Below the pieces are notes generated by a model. That model saw nothing but the letters and a program-made list of their open reading frames with translations. It did not search any database and was not told where the DNA came from. Position numbers and translations under genes: made by a program. A DNA stretch of 64,000 bases from the NCBI GenBank assembly GCA_900110975.1, contig FOFK01000005.1, positions 71,595 through 135,594 on the forward strand, given 5' to 3'. The DNA is from Lachnospiraceae bacterium RM5. GTDB lineage: Bacteria > Bacillota > Clostridia > Lachnospirales > Lachnospiraceae. Each line of letters begins with the position of its first letter. Within the stretch, counting starts at the first letter, position 1. Below are positions 28,879 to 38,938 of the stretch, in pieces.

Positions 28879-30600
28879 TTACTTATCCTCCTTAGTTTCT
28901 GTTTCTTCAGATTTTTTATCATCATCTTTTACTTTCTTTTCATCAATCTTGAAGAAATCTGTATTTTTCTTAGCACTGTCTAAAGAATCATAATACATTT
29001 CATCTGTATATTCATCAAGGAATACATCACTACAAATCTTGAAACTAAGAGTTCCTTCATATACAGGAATTGTAACAACTCCATCTTCTTCACTTTCATT
29101 TAAGTTAGAAAATCCTTCAACTTTAACATCTGAAACATGAATATCATCTTTCAATGTAGATGTTAATCCAGCTAATAATTCAGGCTGTAAGAATAAAACT
29201 TTTAAATCAACTTCACCATCAGTAATTTTTAACTCACTAACCTGCATATCAGATGGCATATTTTCTTCTAACAAATCAATAAGTTCAAGCATATAACCTG
29301 AATTTGCATTTGCAGCCCTGTCAAATGTTACAATATCTTTTAAATTTGTTTCAGATTCATCATAAGCTTTAAGAGCTTTATCTACTTTAGGCTTAACACT
29401 TGAAATCTCTGATTCAATCTTATTAAGCTTAGTTGTATTTCTTTTATTTACTGCTATTGGCCATATACAAAGGCCTGCAGCAACTGCAATTAACAAAGCA
29501 CCAACACCAACATAAGCTATCATATTTCCTGCTGATGAACTGCTCTTTGATGCTGTAACAGCTCTAAGTGCTTTTGGTTCTAAATGAATAGGATCAAGAG
29601 AAGCACCGAAGTTAGCCATGTAGTTTCTAAGAACAGAATTTGAAATCTTCATTCTGTTATATGGTTCTACATTTTTAAGCATTGTTAAACGCTCTGATGG
29701 AAGTCCTGTTTCATTATTAAAGAGAACATCCATTCCCATAACATCGGCACCTTCACCGATGATTACAACCTTTTCAATAGGTGTATCCGTATTTCTGCTT
29801 GAATAATATTCAATAACACGGTTAATATTATTAATAAGATACTTAAGTGAGCCTGTTGTCTCATCTGCGTCAAGACTCTCTTTTACAATCTGTGCCTGTG
29901 ATAAAAGTTCCAAAGCAACCTTTGAAGAAACTTTTCTACTTTCTGTAACAGCCTGTAAAAGCATTGACTCACCATAAGGTATGGTTCTTTGAAGTCTTAA
30001 GATATCATCAACCATTACAGATGCAATAGTTGTATCCATACCTAACTGAACTACAAGTGTAGGTCTCTTGTCAATCTGAATTTTAATTAACTGTAATGTA
30101 GAGTTACCGGAATAATCTACTGCTTTAACCTTCATACCAAGGTCTGTTGCAAGATTATAATAACCCTGTACCATTAAATCTGGTGCTGCATAAACCAAAA
30201 CTCTGGTTTTCTGCTCTTCCTTTGTTTTAATTTCCTCAAGAACGGTATAAGAAAAAACATATTCATCAACATTGATTGGGAAGTATTCAGATGCATTTGC
30301 ATTAATAACTTCCTGAGTTTTTACTTTCTTTCCTCCAGGAAGAATAACCTCTTTTGAAGCAATTCTTGAAGATGAAAGTACGAATACTACTTCTTTCGAT
30401 GATATTTGTTCCTGAGCCATAGCCTGTTTAATAGCTTGTGAAACAAGCATTGAGTTTCTGATGAAACCGTCTTCCACAGACTCTTCCGGTGTAAGAATTG
30501 AAACTGCACTATGAACTGTGATGGAATCTTTTCTTCTTTCAGATTCACATATCTTAATAAATTCATTTCCAATTTCAATGGTTAATGTTTTAGATGCCAT
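28879..30600 (-). CDS. pilM: PilM-PilN fusion, type IV pilus inner-membrane platform protein
   Basis: 573 residues. Residues 1-340 are an actin-like ATPase of the PilM type (LTIEIGNEFIKICE start; VVQLGMDTTIASVMV phosphate loop; KVVIIGEGADVMG). A single span at about 361-383 follows, then a coiled-coil and a PilN-like alpha/beta domain (LIDLLEENMPSDMQVSELKI). In most bacteria PilM binds the short N-terminal tail of a separate PilN; here both are in one chain. A lysine/glutamate-rich tail ends the protein. Cytoplasmic ATP-binding half, exterior PilN half. Confidence 0.85.
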   Translation of the reverse strand: MASKTLTIEIGNEFIKICESERRKDSITVHSAVSILTPEESVEDGFIRNSMLVSQAIKQAMAQEQISSKEVVFVLSSSRIASKEVILPGGKKVKTQEVINANASEYFPINVDEYVFSYTVLEEIKTKEEQKTRVLVYAAPDLMVQGYYNLATDLGMKVKAVDYSGNSTLQLIKIQIDKRPTLVVQLGMDTTIASVMVDDILRLQRTIPYGESMLLQAVTESRKVSSKVALELLSQAQIVKESLDADETTGSLKYLINNINRVIEYYSSRNTDTPIEKVVIIGEGADVMGMDVLFNNETGLPSERLTMLKNVEPYNRMKISNSVLRNYMANFGASLDPIHLEPKALRAVTASKSSSSAGNMIAYVGVGALLIAVAAGLCIWPIAVNKRNTTKLNKIESEISSVKPKVDKALKAYDESETNLKDIVTFDRAANANSGYMLELIDLLEENMPSDMQVSELKITDGEVDLKVLFLQPELLAGLTSTLKDDIHVSDVKVEGFSNLNESEEDGVVTIPVYEGTLSFKICSDVFLDEYTDEMYYDSLDSAKKNTDFFKIDEKKVKDDDKKSEETETKEDK

Positions 30601-30623
30601 TTCCTAGCCTCCCTTAAAGTTTA

Positions 30624-31379
30624 TTAACGGATGTATGAATTTAAATACCAATTAATTATCTTATCACCCCATAACATTGTGATAAAAATACCTAATGATA
30701 AATACGGTCCCATAGCAAGCACACGATCTTTTTTCTGTACTTTCATTAATATAATATGAATTATAGAACCAAGAATACATCCTAATCCCAAAGAAAGAAC
30801 AATGCCTTTCCAGCCTAATAATAATCCTGCGGCAGCCATAAGTTTAACATCACCGCCACCAATTCCTCTTCCTTTAGTTATTATAAAAATTAAATATAAA
30901 AAACCACTTACCACTACAAATCCAATGATATAAACATACCAATGTTTTAAATCAGTAAGTAATCTTATAATGCCTAAAATGCCGATGAAAACATTAAAGG
31001 CAAATGGAATTTCAAAAGTCCTAAAATCAATCACACTTAGAGCTAATAAAGAAGAAAAACATAAACAATATAAGATACTTACTAAATTGAATCCTCTAAT
31101 AAGAATTATAATCGCATACCCGATTCCATTTAAGAATTCAATAAGTGGATACTGGGCAGATAACTTAGTTTTACAATATCTGCATTTACCACCAAGTATA
31201 AGAAAACTAAATATTGGTACCAAATCATACCATTTAATATTCTTACCACAATTCATACAATGTGATCTTACTACTACTACACTTTCTTTCTTAGGTATTC
31301 TATATATACATACATTTAAAAAACTACCTATAAATATTCCATATATAAAAGTGATAATAGCATATATTATATTTTCCAT
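30624..31379 (-). CDS. pilD: prepilin peptidase (A24 aspartyl protease)
   Basis: 251-residue polytopic membrane protein that cleaves and usually N-methylates prepilins. The N-terminal cytoplasmic domain has two CxxC pairs (CMNCGK, CRYCKT). The two catalytic aspartates sit in SVIDFRTFEIP and GGGDVKLM. It is complete for the family and lies between the pilin genes and pilM, so it serves this operon. AAGGA precedes the ATG. Confidence 0.96.
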   Translation of the reverse strand: MENIIYAIITFIYGIFIGSFLNVCIYRIPKKESVVVVRSHCMNCGKNIKWYDLVPIFSFLILGGKCRYCKTKLSAQYPLIEFLNGIGYAIIILIRGFNLVSILYCLCFSSLLALSVIDFRTFEIPFAFNVFIGILGIIRLLTDLKHWYVYIIGFVVVSGFLYLIFIITKGRGIGGGDVKLMAAAGLLLGWKGIVLSLGLGCILGSIIHIILMKVQKKDRVLAMGPYLSLGIFITMLWGDKIINWYLNSYIR

Positions 31380-31400
31380 ATTATTAGTCCTTAAGTGTGA

Positions 31401-31832
31401 TTATTTTGTTACACTCATACTACCTATTGTAACTACAATCTTGTATCCCTGTTCAACATTAGGACCCCTTCTTGTAATAAGAGCATAGGCATATGAATTA
31501 TCTTCTTTTGATGCAGTATGTGCTGTAACAACCTCATTGATATATCTATCAAAAACTGTATTTCTAGGCGAAGTATAATATGTTAAAGATGGATCCCAGT
31601 CTACTCTAAGTGTAACATCCGGATCATCAATCAATGTACCAACCTCAGACTCATAATCAGTTATACAGTTGTGAAGCTGATAAGCTGTTTCTTCTGCATT
31701 CTTTTCATCCGTTCTTTTTTTAGACTTACCAAGATACTTTGTTAAATTTGGTGCTATAATGGCTATCAAAATAGCCATTATAGCAATCACAATAATTATC
31801 TCAATAAGTGAAAAACCATTGTTTTTTTTCAT
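31401..31832 (-). CDS. type IV pilin (second major-type pilin)
   Basis: 143 residues. KNNGFSLIEIIIVIAIMAIL gives a canonical prepilin site (Gly/Phe, Glu+5). The mature N-terminus continues IIAPNLTKYLGKSK, almost identical to the next gene, while the C-terminal domain differs. The ribosome binding site is weaker (AAAGAGA) than that of the neighbour, consistent with lower expression. A perfect 14-bp inverted repeat lies inside the coding sequence for the hydrophobic helix (31752-31785). Confidence 0.9.
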   Translation of the reverse strand: MKKNNGFSLIEIIIVIAIMAILIAIIAPNLTKYLGKSKKRTDEKNAEETAYQLHNCITDYESEVGTLIDDPDVTLRVDWDPSLTYYTSPRNTVFDRYINEVVTAHTASKEDNSYAYALITRRGPNVEQGYKIVVTIGSMSVTK

Positions 31833-31842
31833 ATTTTACATA

Positions 31843-32253
31843 TTATCTCTTTGTAGACTGTTTACCAACAGTAACTGTTATTGTGTATTTTCCACCTGAT
31901 TTTGCAATTGTAGCAGTCGCATAAGAACTGTCTTCTTTACTCTGTGTACTATTAGTAATATTCTCATTTAAAATATCCTGGAATGCTGTATTAGCAGCAT
32001 ATACAGCTCCTGAAGAATTCCATGTTACAGTAATTGTACCAGTTGTAAGTTCACCATTATCTGTTTCATAATCTGTAATAGCTGTCTGGATCTGCTGTGC
32101 AATTTCATCTGCATTCTTAGCATCTGTTTTAGATTTTGACTTTCCAAGATACTTTGTTAAGTTTGGTGCGATAATAGCTACTAAGATAGCCATAATAGCG
32201 ATAACGATAATAAGTTCGATTAATGAGAAACCTTTGTTGTTCATTTTTTTCAT
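31843..32253 (-). CDS. type IV pilin (probable major pilin)
   Basis: 136 residues: NKGFSLIELIIVIAIMAILV signal and helix, then IIAPNLTKYLGKSKSKTDAK and a small, Thr-rich globular domain (TAITDYETDNGELTTGTITV). Small size, strong GGAG site and first position among the pilins suggest the major subunit. It is a paralogue of the adjacent gene by duplication. Confidence 0.92.
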   Translation of the reverse strand: MKKMNNKGFSLIELIIVIAIMAILVAIIAPNLTKYLGKSKSKTDAKNADEIAQQIQTAITDYETDNGELTTGTITVTWNSSGAVYAANTAFQDILNENITNSTQSKEDSSYATATIAKSGGKYTITVTVGKQSTKR

Positions 32254-32353
32254 AATACATGTCTCCTTTACATTTTACATTTTTTATTTTTTCTATATAA
32301 AACAAATCTATTGGTATGAATAAATTTGTTATATATCTTAATGAATATGGATT

Positions 32354-33580
32354 CTATAAATCCTGTCCAGCGATATCGTACATACCAAACATAGGTATAA
32401 GAACCGCCATAATAATTGTACCAACAATAGCTGTCATAACAACGATAATGAGAGGTTCAATCAAAGCTGTAACTGACTGAGTAGTAACTTCTACTTCTTC
32501 TTCGTAATATGAAGCTGCTGTATTTAACATATCTTCCATATTACCTGTCTCTTCACCGATACCTATCATATGAACTATCATATGAGGAAATACGGTATTT
32601 GTAAGAGGTTCTGATAAAGGTCTACCTTGTGCAACCTTCTCTCTTGCATTCATAGTAACATCTCTGAATCTGATATTCTTCATAGTCTTAGCTGTAATCT
32701 CTAATGCATCAATCATTGTAAGACCGGAAGCTGTAAGTGTAGATAAAGTTCTTGCAAACTGCGCTGCTGCATTCTTAGTAGTTAACGCACCAAAAATCGG
32801 CATCTTTATAGCTATGTCAGCAAAGAAGTATTTACCCATCGTAGTACTTTTAAATATCTTAATACCAACAACAATTGCTGCAATTATCGCAATTAAAACA
32901 TACCACCTAGCGACTATAAAATCAGAACAAGCAACCAATGCTCTTGTAATAGCCGGTAATGTCTGACCCATGTCAGCATACATATCCGAGAACGTTGGAA
33001 TAACCATTACCATCATAACTATAACTACCGCTACAACGATAACCATAAGTGCTATAGGATAGATAAGAGCTTTCTTAACAAGTCCTGCAAGTCTGTTACT
33101 CTTTTCAAACTGTACACCAACTCTATCAAACGCTGTCTCTAAGTTACCCGAAGCTTCACCGGCTTCAACCATGCTTATCATAATCTTAGGGAAGATTGAT
33201 TCACCCTGTCTCTTAAGACCTGATGCTAAGCTTTCACCTTTCTTAACTGTAGTAGCTGTATCAATGATAGCAGCTTTAAGTGTTGGATTCTCAGTCTGAT
33301 CTGAAAGCATCTCCAAAGCATCGATGATTGTAACACCTGCTGTAGTAATACTAACAAACTGTCTACAAAATACACTTAAGTCTCTTGCTGTAACTTTCTT
33401 CTTAAATAAGTTATCAAGATTAAGATCTTTGTCAAAGATACCTTCCTCTTTAACATTCTCAATCATACTGTAACCTTCACGTCTCAGCATCTCTATTGCG
33501 ATACCTTTATCATCTGCTTCGATGGTATCGGTTATCTTTTCACCTGACTGGCTGAGAGCCGTATATTTGAAATTTGGCAT
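32354..33580 (-). CDS. pilC: type IV pilus inner-membrane platform protein PilC (GspF family)
   Basis: 408 residues with two GspF domains. Each has the helical cytoplasmic part (FCRQFVSITTAGVTIIDALE; FARTLSTLTASGLTMIDALE) followed by membrane spans (about 170-195 and 215-245; final span near 380-400). The family signatures EAGEASGNLE and GEETGNMED are present. PilC couples the PilB and PilT motors to pilin addition and removal. GGAG is six bases before the ATG. Confidence 0.96.
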   Translation of the reverse strand: MPNFKYTALSQSGEKITDTIEADDKGIAIEMLRREGYSMIENVKEEGIFDKDLNLDNLFKKKVTARDLSVFCRQFVSITTAGVTIIDALEMLSDQTENPTLKAAIIDTATTVKKGESLASGLKRQGESIFPKIMISMVEAGEASGNLETAFDRVGVQFEKSNRLAGLVKKALIYPIALMVIVVAVVIVMMVMVIPTFSDMYADMGQTLPAITRALVACSDFIVARWYVLIAIIAAIVVGIKIFKSTTMGKYFFADIAIKMPIFGALTTKNAAAQFARTLSTLTASGLTMIDALEITAKTMKNIRFRDVTMNAREKVAQGRPLSEPLTNTVFPHMIVHMIGIGEETGNMEDMLNTAASYYEEEVEVTTQSVTALIEPLIIVVMTAIVGTIIMAVLIPMFGMYDIAGQDL

Positions 33581-33866
33581 TTCTGCTCTCCTCTCTTCAT
33601 TTATCTGTCATATGCATTTTCACTAAATAAATGATAGCATACTTTAAAAAATTTTACCATATTTTTTACAACTGTTAACATTTTGTTAATAATTTACATA
33701 TTATTTTTGATATTAAAATGAATTTTATGCATATTTTTCAACAATATCATGAAATATTTATGTTTACAATTTCAATAATGTATATAGTTTATTTACAAAA
33801 AATTCATTTTTCATATTATTTCAACATATATTTTTTTACCTTTAGATATTTATAAATTTTCAAAAC

Positions 33867-34931
33867 TTACATAAGTCCTCTTAATCTCTTATCCATATTT
33901 ACAATATCCTGAGAATAGTTAAGACAATTTGCACCTGATATAATTCCTCTTCTATATAAATCATATAATGCATCATCCATTGTAACCATTCCAAGTTTCT
34001 TATTTGTCTGGATCATTGACTGAATCTGATATGTCTTACCTTCACGGATAAGGTTTTTAATAGCCGGATTTGTAATCATAACCTCAAATGCAGCTACTCG
34101 TTTCTTATGATCCGCTGTTGGTAAAAGCTGCTGTGAAATAACCGCTTCAAGTACCATTGATAACTGTACACGAATCTGTTGTTGCTGATGAACAGGGAAA
34201 ACGTCAATGATACGGTCAATAGTTGCTGAAGCTCCAATTGTATGAAGTGTTGAGAAAACCAAATGTCCTGTTTCTGCTGCTGTTACCGCAATTGAAATAG
34301 TTTCAAAGTCTCTCATTTCTCCTACAAGAATAACATCCGGATCTTCACGGAGTGCAGCTCTAAGCGCATTATTGTATGACATTGAATCAAGTCCTATTTC
34401 TCTTTGATTTACCATAGCTTTTTTATGCTTATGCATATATTCGATAGGATCTTCAAGTGTAATAATGTGAGCTGAAGAATTTGTATTTACAAGATTTATA
34501 ATAGAAGCAAGTGTTGTAGACTTACCAGAACCTGTAGGTCCTGTAACAAGTACCAAACCTCTTTTTCTCTTATGTAAATCCTGAACCGCCCGAGGAACAC
34601 CAAGGTCATTTGGATTAGGAATCTCTGTTCCTACAACTCTGAGTGCAGCTGCCATAGAACCTCTTTGTCTGAATACGTTTACACGGTAACGTCCAACCTC
34701 AGGTACTGAAATAGAAAAGTCAACCTCTCCTTTCTCGGCATATATATCTTTTCTTCTTTTATCAAGAATACTACCGATGATAACATCACAATCCTCAGGC
34801 ATGAGTCTTGGATATTCCATATTTACGAGTTCACCATTAACTCTCATCTTAGGTGGAACACCTACAGTTAAGTGAACATCGGATGCATTAAACCCTGCTG
34901 CTACCTTTAAAATTTCGCCTATAGTAATCAA
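33867..34931 (-). CDS. pilT: pilus retraction ATPase PilT
   Basis: 354 residues. PAS-like N-terminal domain (DVHLTVGVPPKMRVNGEL), Walker A GPTGSGKST (131-139), Asp box ITLEDPIEY, Walker B-like DPDVILVGEMRD and His box STLHT. The size and sequence match PilT, which drives twitching retraction. The start is TTG with GGAGG nine bases upstream. The 286-base gap downstream to pilC is A/T-rich and shows no hairpin; a secondary promoter is possible there. Confidence 0.96.
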   Translation of the reverse strand: MITIGEILKVAAGFNASDVHLTVGVPPKMRVNGELVNMEYPRLMPEDCDVIIGSILDKRRKDIYAEKGEVDFSISVPEVGRYRVNVFRQRGSMAAALRVVGTEIPNPNDLGVPRAVQDLHKRKRGLVLVTGPTGSGKSTTLASIINLVNTNSSAHIITLEDPIEYMHKHKKAMVNQREIGLDSMSYNNALRAALREDPDVILVGEMRDFETISIAVTAAETGHLVFSTLHTIGASATIDRIIDVFPVHQQQQIRVQLSMVLEAVISQQLLPTADHKKRVAAFEVMITNPAIKNLIREGKTYQIQSMIQTNKKLGMVTMDDALYDLYRRGIISGANCLNYSQDIVNMDKRLRGLM

Positions 34932-35028
34932 TGTCGTAAACCTCCTGCTTTTATAATTTTTGCCTGTTATTTATTTTTTCTTCTTATTAATAATAATCAT
35001 TCAAACTAATATATATTTACAAACCATC

Positions 35029-36744
35029 TTATTCTGATTCGTAAGCTATCTTTAATGCTTCTTTATAAGAAGTAATTCCTTCTTTACAAAGTCTTGCAGC
35101 TGACATGGCAAGTGTTTCCATACCATCCGCCATAGCAACTTTCTTTATCTCATCTGCTCTTGCACCTTTTGCAATTTCTGCACGAAGTGCTGAAGAAACC
35201 GGCATGATCTCATATACACCGATACGTCCTGAATAACCTGTACCACCACATGCTTCACATCCAACCGGATCATATATAGGCAGTTCAAATTCATTTTCAT
35301 ATCCAAGAAGTTTCTTCTGATCTTCGTCTGCATATACTAACTTTTTACATTCACCACAAAGACGACGAACAAGTCTCTGGGCGATAACTCCAACTAAAGA
35401 GTCACCAATAAGATAAGGCTCAATACCCATATCTGCCAGACGGCTGATAGTAGATGCCGTACCATTTGTATGAAGTGTAGATACAACAAGGTGACCGGTG
35501 ATAGCGGCCTTAACCGCGATATCTGCTGTCTCACCGTCACGAATTTCTCCGATCATTATAATGTCCGGATCCTGACGGAGGATTGAACGAAGTGCAGCCG
35601 CAAATGTAAGTCCTGCTTTCTCATTAACATGTACCTGGTTGATACCTTCCATATTTGCTTCTACAGGGTCCTCAACAGTGATGATATTAACATCTTCTGT
35701 ATTTAACTCTGATAAAGCTGTATAAAGTGTTGTTGATTTACCGGAACCTGTAGGTCCTGTAACAAGAATAATTCCATGAGGATTCTTTAAGATTCTGTCA
35801 AACTTCTCAAGTTCTTTTGGTGAAAATCCAAGGTTCTTCTTATCTCTTGTAAGATTCTCCTTGGATGTAAGTCTCATAACGACTTTTTCTCCATTGATGG
35901 TAGGAAGAATAGAAACACGGACGTCGAAGTCCCTTCTGTCTACCGTCATGGCGATACGACCATCTTGAGGTTTTCTCTTTTCAGAAATATCCATTCCACC
36001 GATAATCTTAAGTCTGGCAACGATAGCAGACAAGAGTTCGATTTCATATGTCATAACCACAACCAAAGCACCGTCAATTCTGAATCTTACTCTAACCTGG
36101 AATTCCAATGCTTCGATGTGAATATCACTGGCCCTTCTTCTAACTCCCTGTTCAAGAATACTTCTAACCAGCTGTACAATTGGTGAATTTTCGATTTCAT
36201 CATCACCTGATGTAGTATCATCTTCTGTTGTAACACCGGTTCTTTCTTTATCTCTCTGTCTTTCTTTTCTATACTGTTCAGCTGCCGCCATAGCCTGTGT
36301 GGCACCAAACATCTTATCAAGAACTACATTGATCTGTGATTTTGTAGATAATACCGTATCAACCTGCATATTTGTCATAATACTGATATCATCAACAATC
36401 ATAATATCCATTGGATCTGCCATTGCAACTTTAAGTACGTTTGGCACCAATGGATCAAATGCATACGGTATAACTGAATTCTTACGCATGTAATCTTCTT
36501 TAACAAGTTTTACCGCATTTTCATCAATTTTAATACGTCTTACATCAACATACTCAATTCCTAACTGTTCAATAAGGGCATCAATAACATCATTTTCTGT
36601 TACAAAACCCATGGTAACAACAGTTTCACCAAACTTAGTATGCGTTTCCTTTTGTTTATTGATAACTTCTAATAATTGCTCCTCAGTTATCAATCCTTTA
36701 GATACGAGTAAATCTCCTAATCTAAGTTTATTTAACCTTGCCAT
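35029..36744 (-). CDS. pilB: pilus extension ATPase PilB
   Basis: 571 residues. An N-terminal MshEN/GspE-N domain (about 1-145; these can bind c-di-GMP in some PilB proteins) is followed by the hexameric ATPase core: Walker A GPTGSGKST (about 330-338), ITVEDPVE, DPDIIMIGEIRD and STLHTNG. A four-cysteine zinc motif (CGECKK...CEACGGTG) is present as in GspE/PilB. First gene of the pilus operon. GAAGG precedes the ATG. Confidence 0.97.
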   Translation of the reverse strand: MARLNKLRLGDLLVSKGLITEEQLLEVINKQKETHTKFGETVVTMGFVTENDVIDALIEQLGIEYVDVRRIKIDENAVKLVKEDYMRKNSVIPYAFDPLVPNVLKVAMADPMDIMIVDDISIMTNMQVDTVLSTKSQINVVLDKMFGATQAMAAAEQYRKERQRDKERTGVTTEDDTTSGDDEIENSPIVQLVRSILEQGVRRRASDIHIEALEFQVRVRFRIDGALVVVMTYEIELLSAIVARLKIIGGMDISEKRKPQDGRIAMTVDRRDFDVRVSILPTINGEKVVMRLTSKENLTRDKKNLGFSPKELEKFDRILKNPHGIILVTGPTGSGKSTTLYTALSELNTEDVNIITVEDPVEANMEGINQVHVNEKAGLTFAAALRSILRQDPDIIMIGEIRDGETADIAVKAAITGHLVVSTLHTNGTASTISRLADMGIEPYLIGDSLVGVIAQRLVRRLCGECKKLVYADEDQKKLLGYENEFELPIYDPVGCEACGGTGYSGRIGVYEIMPVSSALRAEIAKGARADEIKKVAMADGMETLAMSAARLCKEGITSYKEALKIAYESE

Positions 36745-36895
36745 TTTCTTACCTTCATTCTATCTAGAATTTAATCATTTAGTACATTTTACCATAAAAA
36801 TTCAAGAAAATAAAGTTTTATTGTCTATTTTTATTAAATTTTATCGTATTTATGATATTTTCAAATTCAAATTATATTTATTTATTCAAATTAAA

Positions 36896-38149
36896 TTAAC
36901 CTTTAATTCTTATAATATCAAATACCTCTAATTCCTTATCAAGTTCAAGGAAAAGTTTTTCCTTTGGATGTGGCGCACTTTCCACTTTTACTCCACGCTC
37001 ATTGTATATGGAAAGCACCTTAACCATTTCATTTCTTCCGTCTTTTTTCATAACTTCCAGCATATCACCTTCAAGGAATTTATTTCTCTGTGTGATCTCA
37101 TATAATGTTTTTCCATCAAATTTATTTTCATAGATATCTTCAACAAGACCAAGATATGTATATTCTTTAATATATGTATTAGAATCATAAATCTGTGTAT
37201 CTTTATCTGGTTTTCCAAAGAAAAAGCCGGTTGTATACTGTCTGTATGTGCATTTTTTGATTTCTTCCCTGTAATAATCCATATTTTTATTATATAATTC
37301 AAGACCACCGGTTAAATAATCATCAATCGCCCTTCTATAGGTTCTCGCAACACACGCAACGTATAAGGCTGTTTTCATTCTTCCTTCAATTTTAAAACTG
37401 TCAATTCCTGCATCAATAAGTTCAGGAATATGCTCTATCATACATAAATCCTTTGAATTGAAAATATATGTTCCTCTTTCATTTTCAAAAACAGGCATAT
37501 ATTCCCCTTCTCTTGTTTCTTCCATTACAGCATATTTCCATCTGCACGGATGAGTGCATGCTCCTCTGTTTGCATCCCTTGATGCAAGGAAATTACTGAG
37601 AAGACATCTTCCTGAATAAGAAATGCACATCGCACCATGAATAAATGTTTCTATTTCAAGATCATCAGGAATATTTTCCCTTATTTCTTTTATTTCTTTC
37701 AAAGAAAGTTCTCTTGCAGACACAACTCTTTTTGCACCAAGAGAATGCCAGAACTTATATGTACCATAATTTGTATTATTTGCCTGTGTTGAAATATGTA
37801 TCTCAACATCAGGAAGCACTTCTTTTGCAATAGTAAAAATTCCAGGGTCAGAAATAATTAAAGCGTCCATTCCCACAGTTTTTAAAACTTCAAAATAATT
37901 TCTTACCTCCAAAAGATCATCATTATGAGCTAAAATATTTGCTGTAACAAACACCCTTACATTTCTTTCATGAGCAAATTTAACTCCTTCTTTCATCTCT
38001 TCTATAGAAAAGTTTTTTGCATTTGCTCTGAGTCCAAATACTTCTCCACCTATATAAACTGCATCTGCACCGTAGTTTACGGCAACTTTTAATACTTCCA
38101 GACTACTTGCAGGTATTAATAATTCTATATTTCTTTTCTTTGATTCCAT
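36896..38149 (-). CDS. trhP: U32 peptidase-family protein, probable tRNA hydroxylation protein TrhP
   Basis: 417 residues from the chosen start. The U32 signature is clear: ETFIHGAMCISYSGRCLLSN with further cysteines in NRGACTHPCRWKY, which ligate an iron-sulfur cluster in this family. TrhP proteins take part in prephenate-dependent 5-hydroxyuridine formation at tRNA position 34. It follows a TrmR-like methyltransferase that would act on that product, as in Bacillus yrrM-yrrN-yrrO. Only one U32 gene is present here, whereas Bacillus has two. A start at 38194 is possible, but residues before MESKKRN are not family-like. Confidence 0.88.
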   Translation of the reverse strand: MESKKRNIELLIPASSLEVLKVAVNYGADAVYIGGEVFGLRANAKNFSIEEMKEGVKFAHERNVRVFVTANILAHNDDLLEVRNYFEVLKTVGMDALIISDPGIFTIAKEVLPDVEIHISTQANNTNYGTYKFWHSLGAKRVVSARELSLKEIKEIRENIPDDLEIETFIHGAMCISYSGRCLLSNFLASRDANRGACTHPCRWKYAVMEETREGEYMPVFENERGTYIFNSKDLCMIEHIPELIDAGIDSFKIEGRMKTALYVACVARTYRRAIDDYLTGGLELYNKNMDYYREEIKKCTYRQYTTGFFFGKPDKDTQIYDSNTYIKEYTYLGLVEDIYENKFDGKTLYEITQRNKFLEGDMLEVMKKDGRNEMVKVLSIYNERGVKVESAPHPKEKLFLELDKELEVFDIIRIKG

Positions 38150-38263
38150 AATATCTCTTTCTTTCTTAATATATAAAATCCAACATTTCTTCAATTTTCA
38201 ACATACTTACAATTATTTCTTCCAGGCAATTATGATAGCCTTATAATTATCATTTCTATGCAA

Positions 38264-38938
38264 TCATGCCAATCTTACAGAAATGCTGAGTCCGTCCCCA
38301 ATAGGAACAATACTTGTTTCATAAGACTCATTATTTTTTATCTCATATAAAAACTCACGCATCCTTGAATGAATTGTTCTGTCTCTTCTTTCAACCGCAA
38401 ATCTGCTTACAGCCACATCTCCATTTTGCAAAACATTATCACAGATAATAACGCCATTTTTACCCAGCATTTTTTCAGCTTCCAAAAAATATTCTTTATA
38501 TGAACCTTTTGCAGCATCAATAAAAACAAAATCAAATTTCTTATCAATATCCGCAGGATTATTAAAGGTACTTTCAAGGCCCTGCATTTTTTCCATAGCA
38601 TCACCTTCTAAAAGAAAAATCTTATTTTCAAATCCTGCTTTTTTAATATTTTCCTTTGCAACAGGTATTCTTTTTTCATAATTTTCTATAGTATATATCT
38701 TTGTATCTTCATCCGTATTAAAGCCCATTAAAATAGCCGAATATCCTATAGCACTTCCAAGTTCTAATATATTTTTTGGTTTTAAAACCTTCAAAAAAGT
38801 TTTTAAAAAACTTGCAGTTTCTTTTCGAATAATCGGCACATTTTCTTCTTTAGCATATTTTTCAAGTTTACCAAGGAAAATATCATCTTTTTCAAGAGAA
38901 TGAATGTACGATACTATATTTTCATTTACAATATCCAT
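38264..38938 (-). CDS. trmR: class I SAM O-methyltransferase, probable TrmR
   Basis: 224 residues of the COMT-like family. Motif I is LELGSAIGYSAI (about 76-87), followed by FVFIDAAKGSYKEYF and CDNVLQNG, which supply metal and SAM ligands. The position between the MltG-like gene and the U32 gene matches yrrM, now known as TrmR, which methylates 5-hydroxyuridine in tRNA to 5-methoxyuridine. The start abuts the stop of the upstream gene. Confidence 0.88.
   Translation of the reverse strand: MDIVNENIVSYIHSLEKDDIFLGKLEKYAKEENVPIIRKETASFLKTFLKVLKPKNILELGSAIGYSAILMGFNTDEDTKIYTIENYEKRIPVAKENIKKAGFENKIFLLEGDAMEKMQGLESTFNNPADIDKKFDFVFIDAAKGSYKEYFLEAEKMLGKNGVIICDNVLQNGDVAVSRFAVERRDRTIHSRMREFLYEIKNNESYETSIVPIGDGLSISVRLA

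Noticed and set aside
33581-33866. Possible promoter or structured leader between pilT and pilC
   Set aside because: A/T-rich with scattered -10-like sequences but no convincing -35 partner or hairpin.
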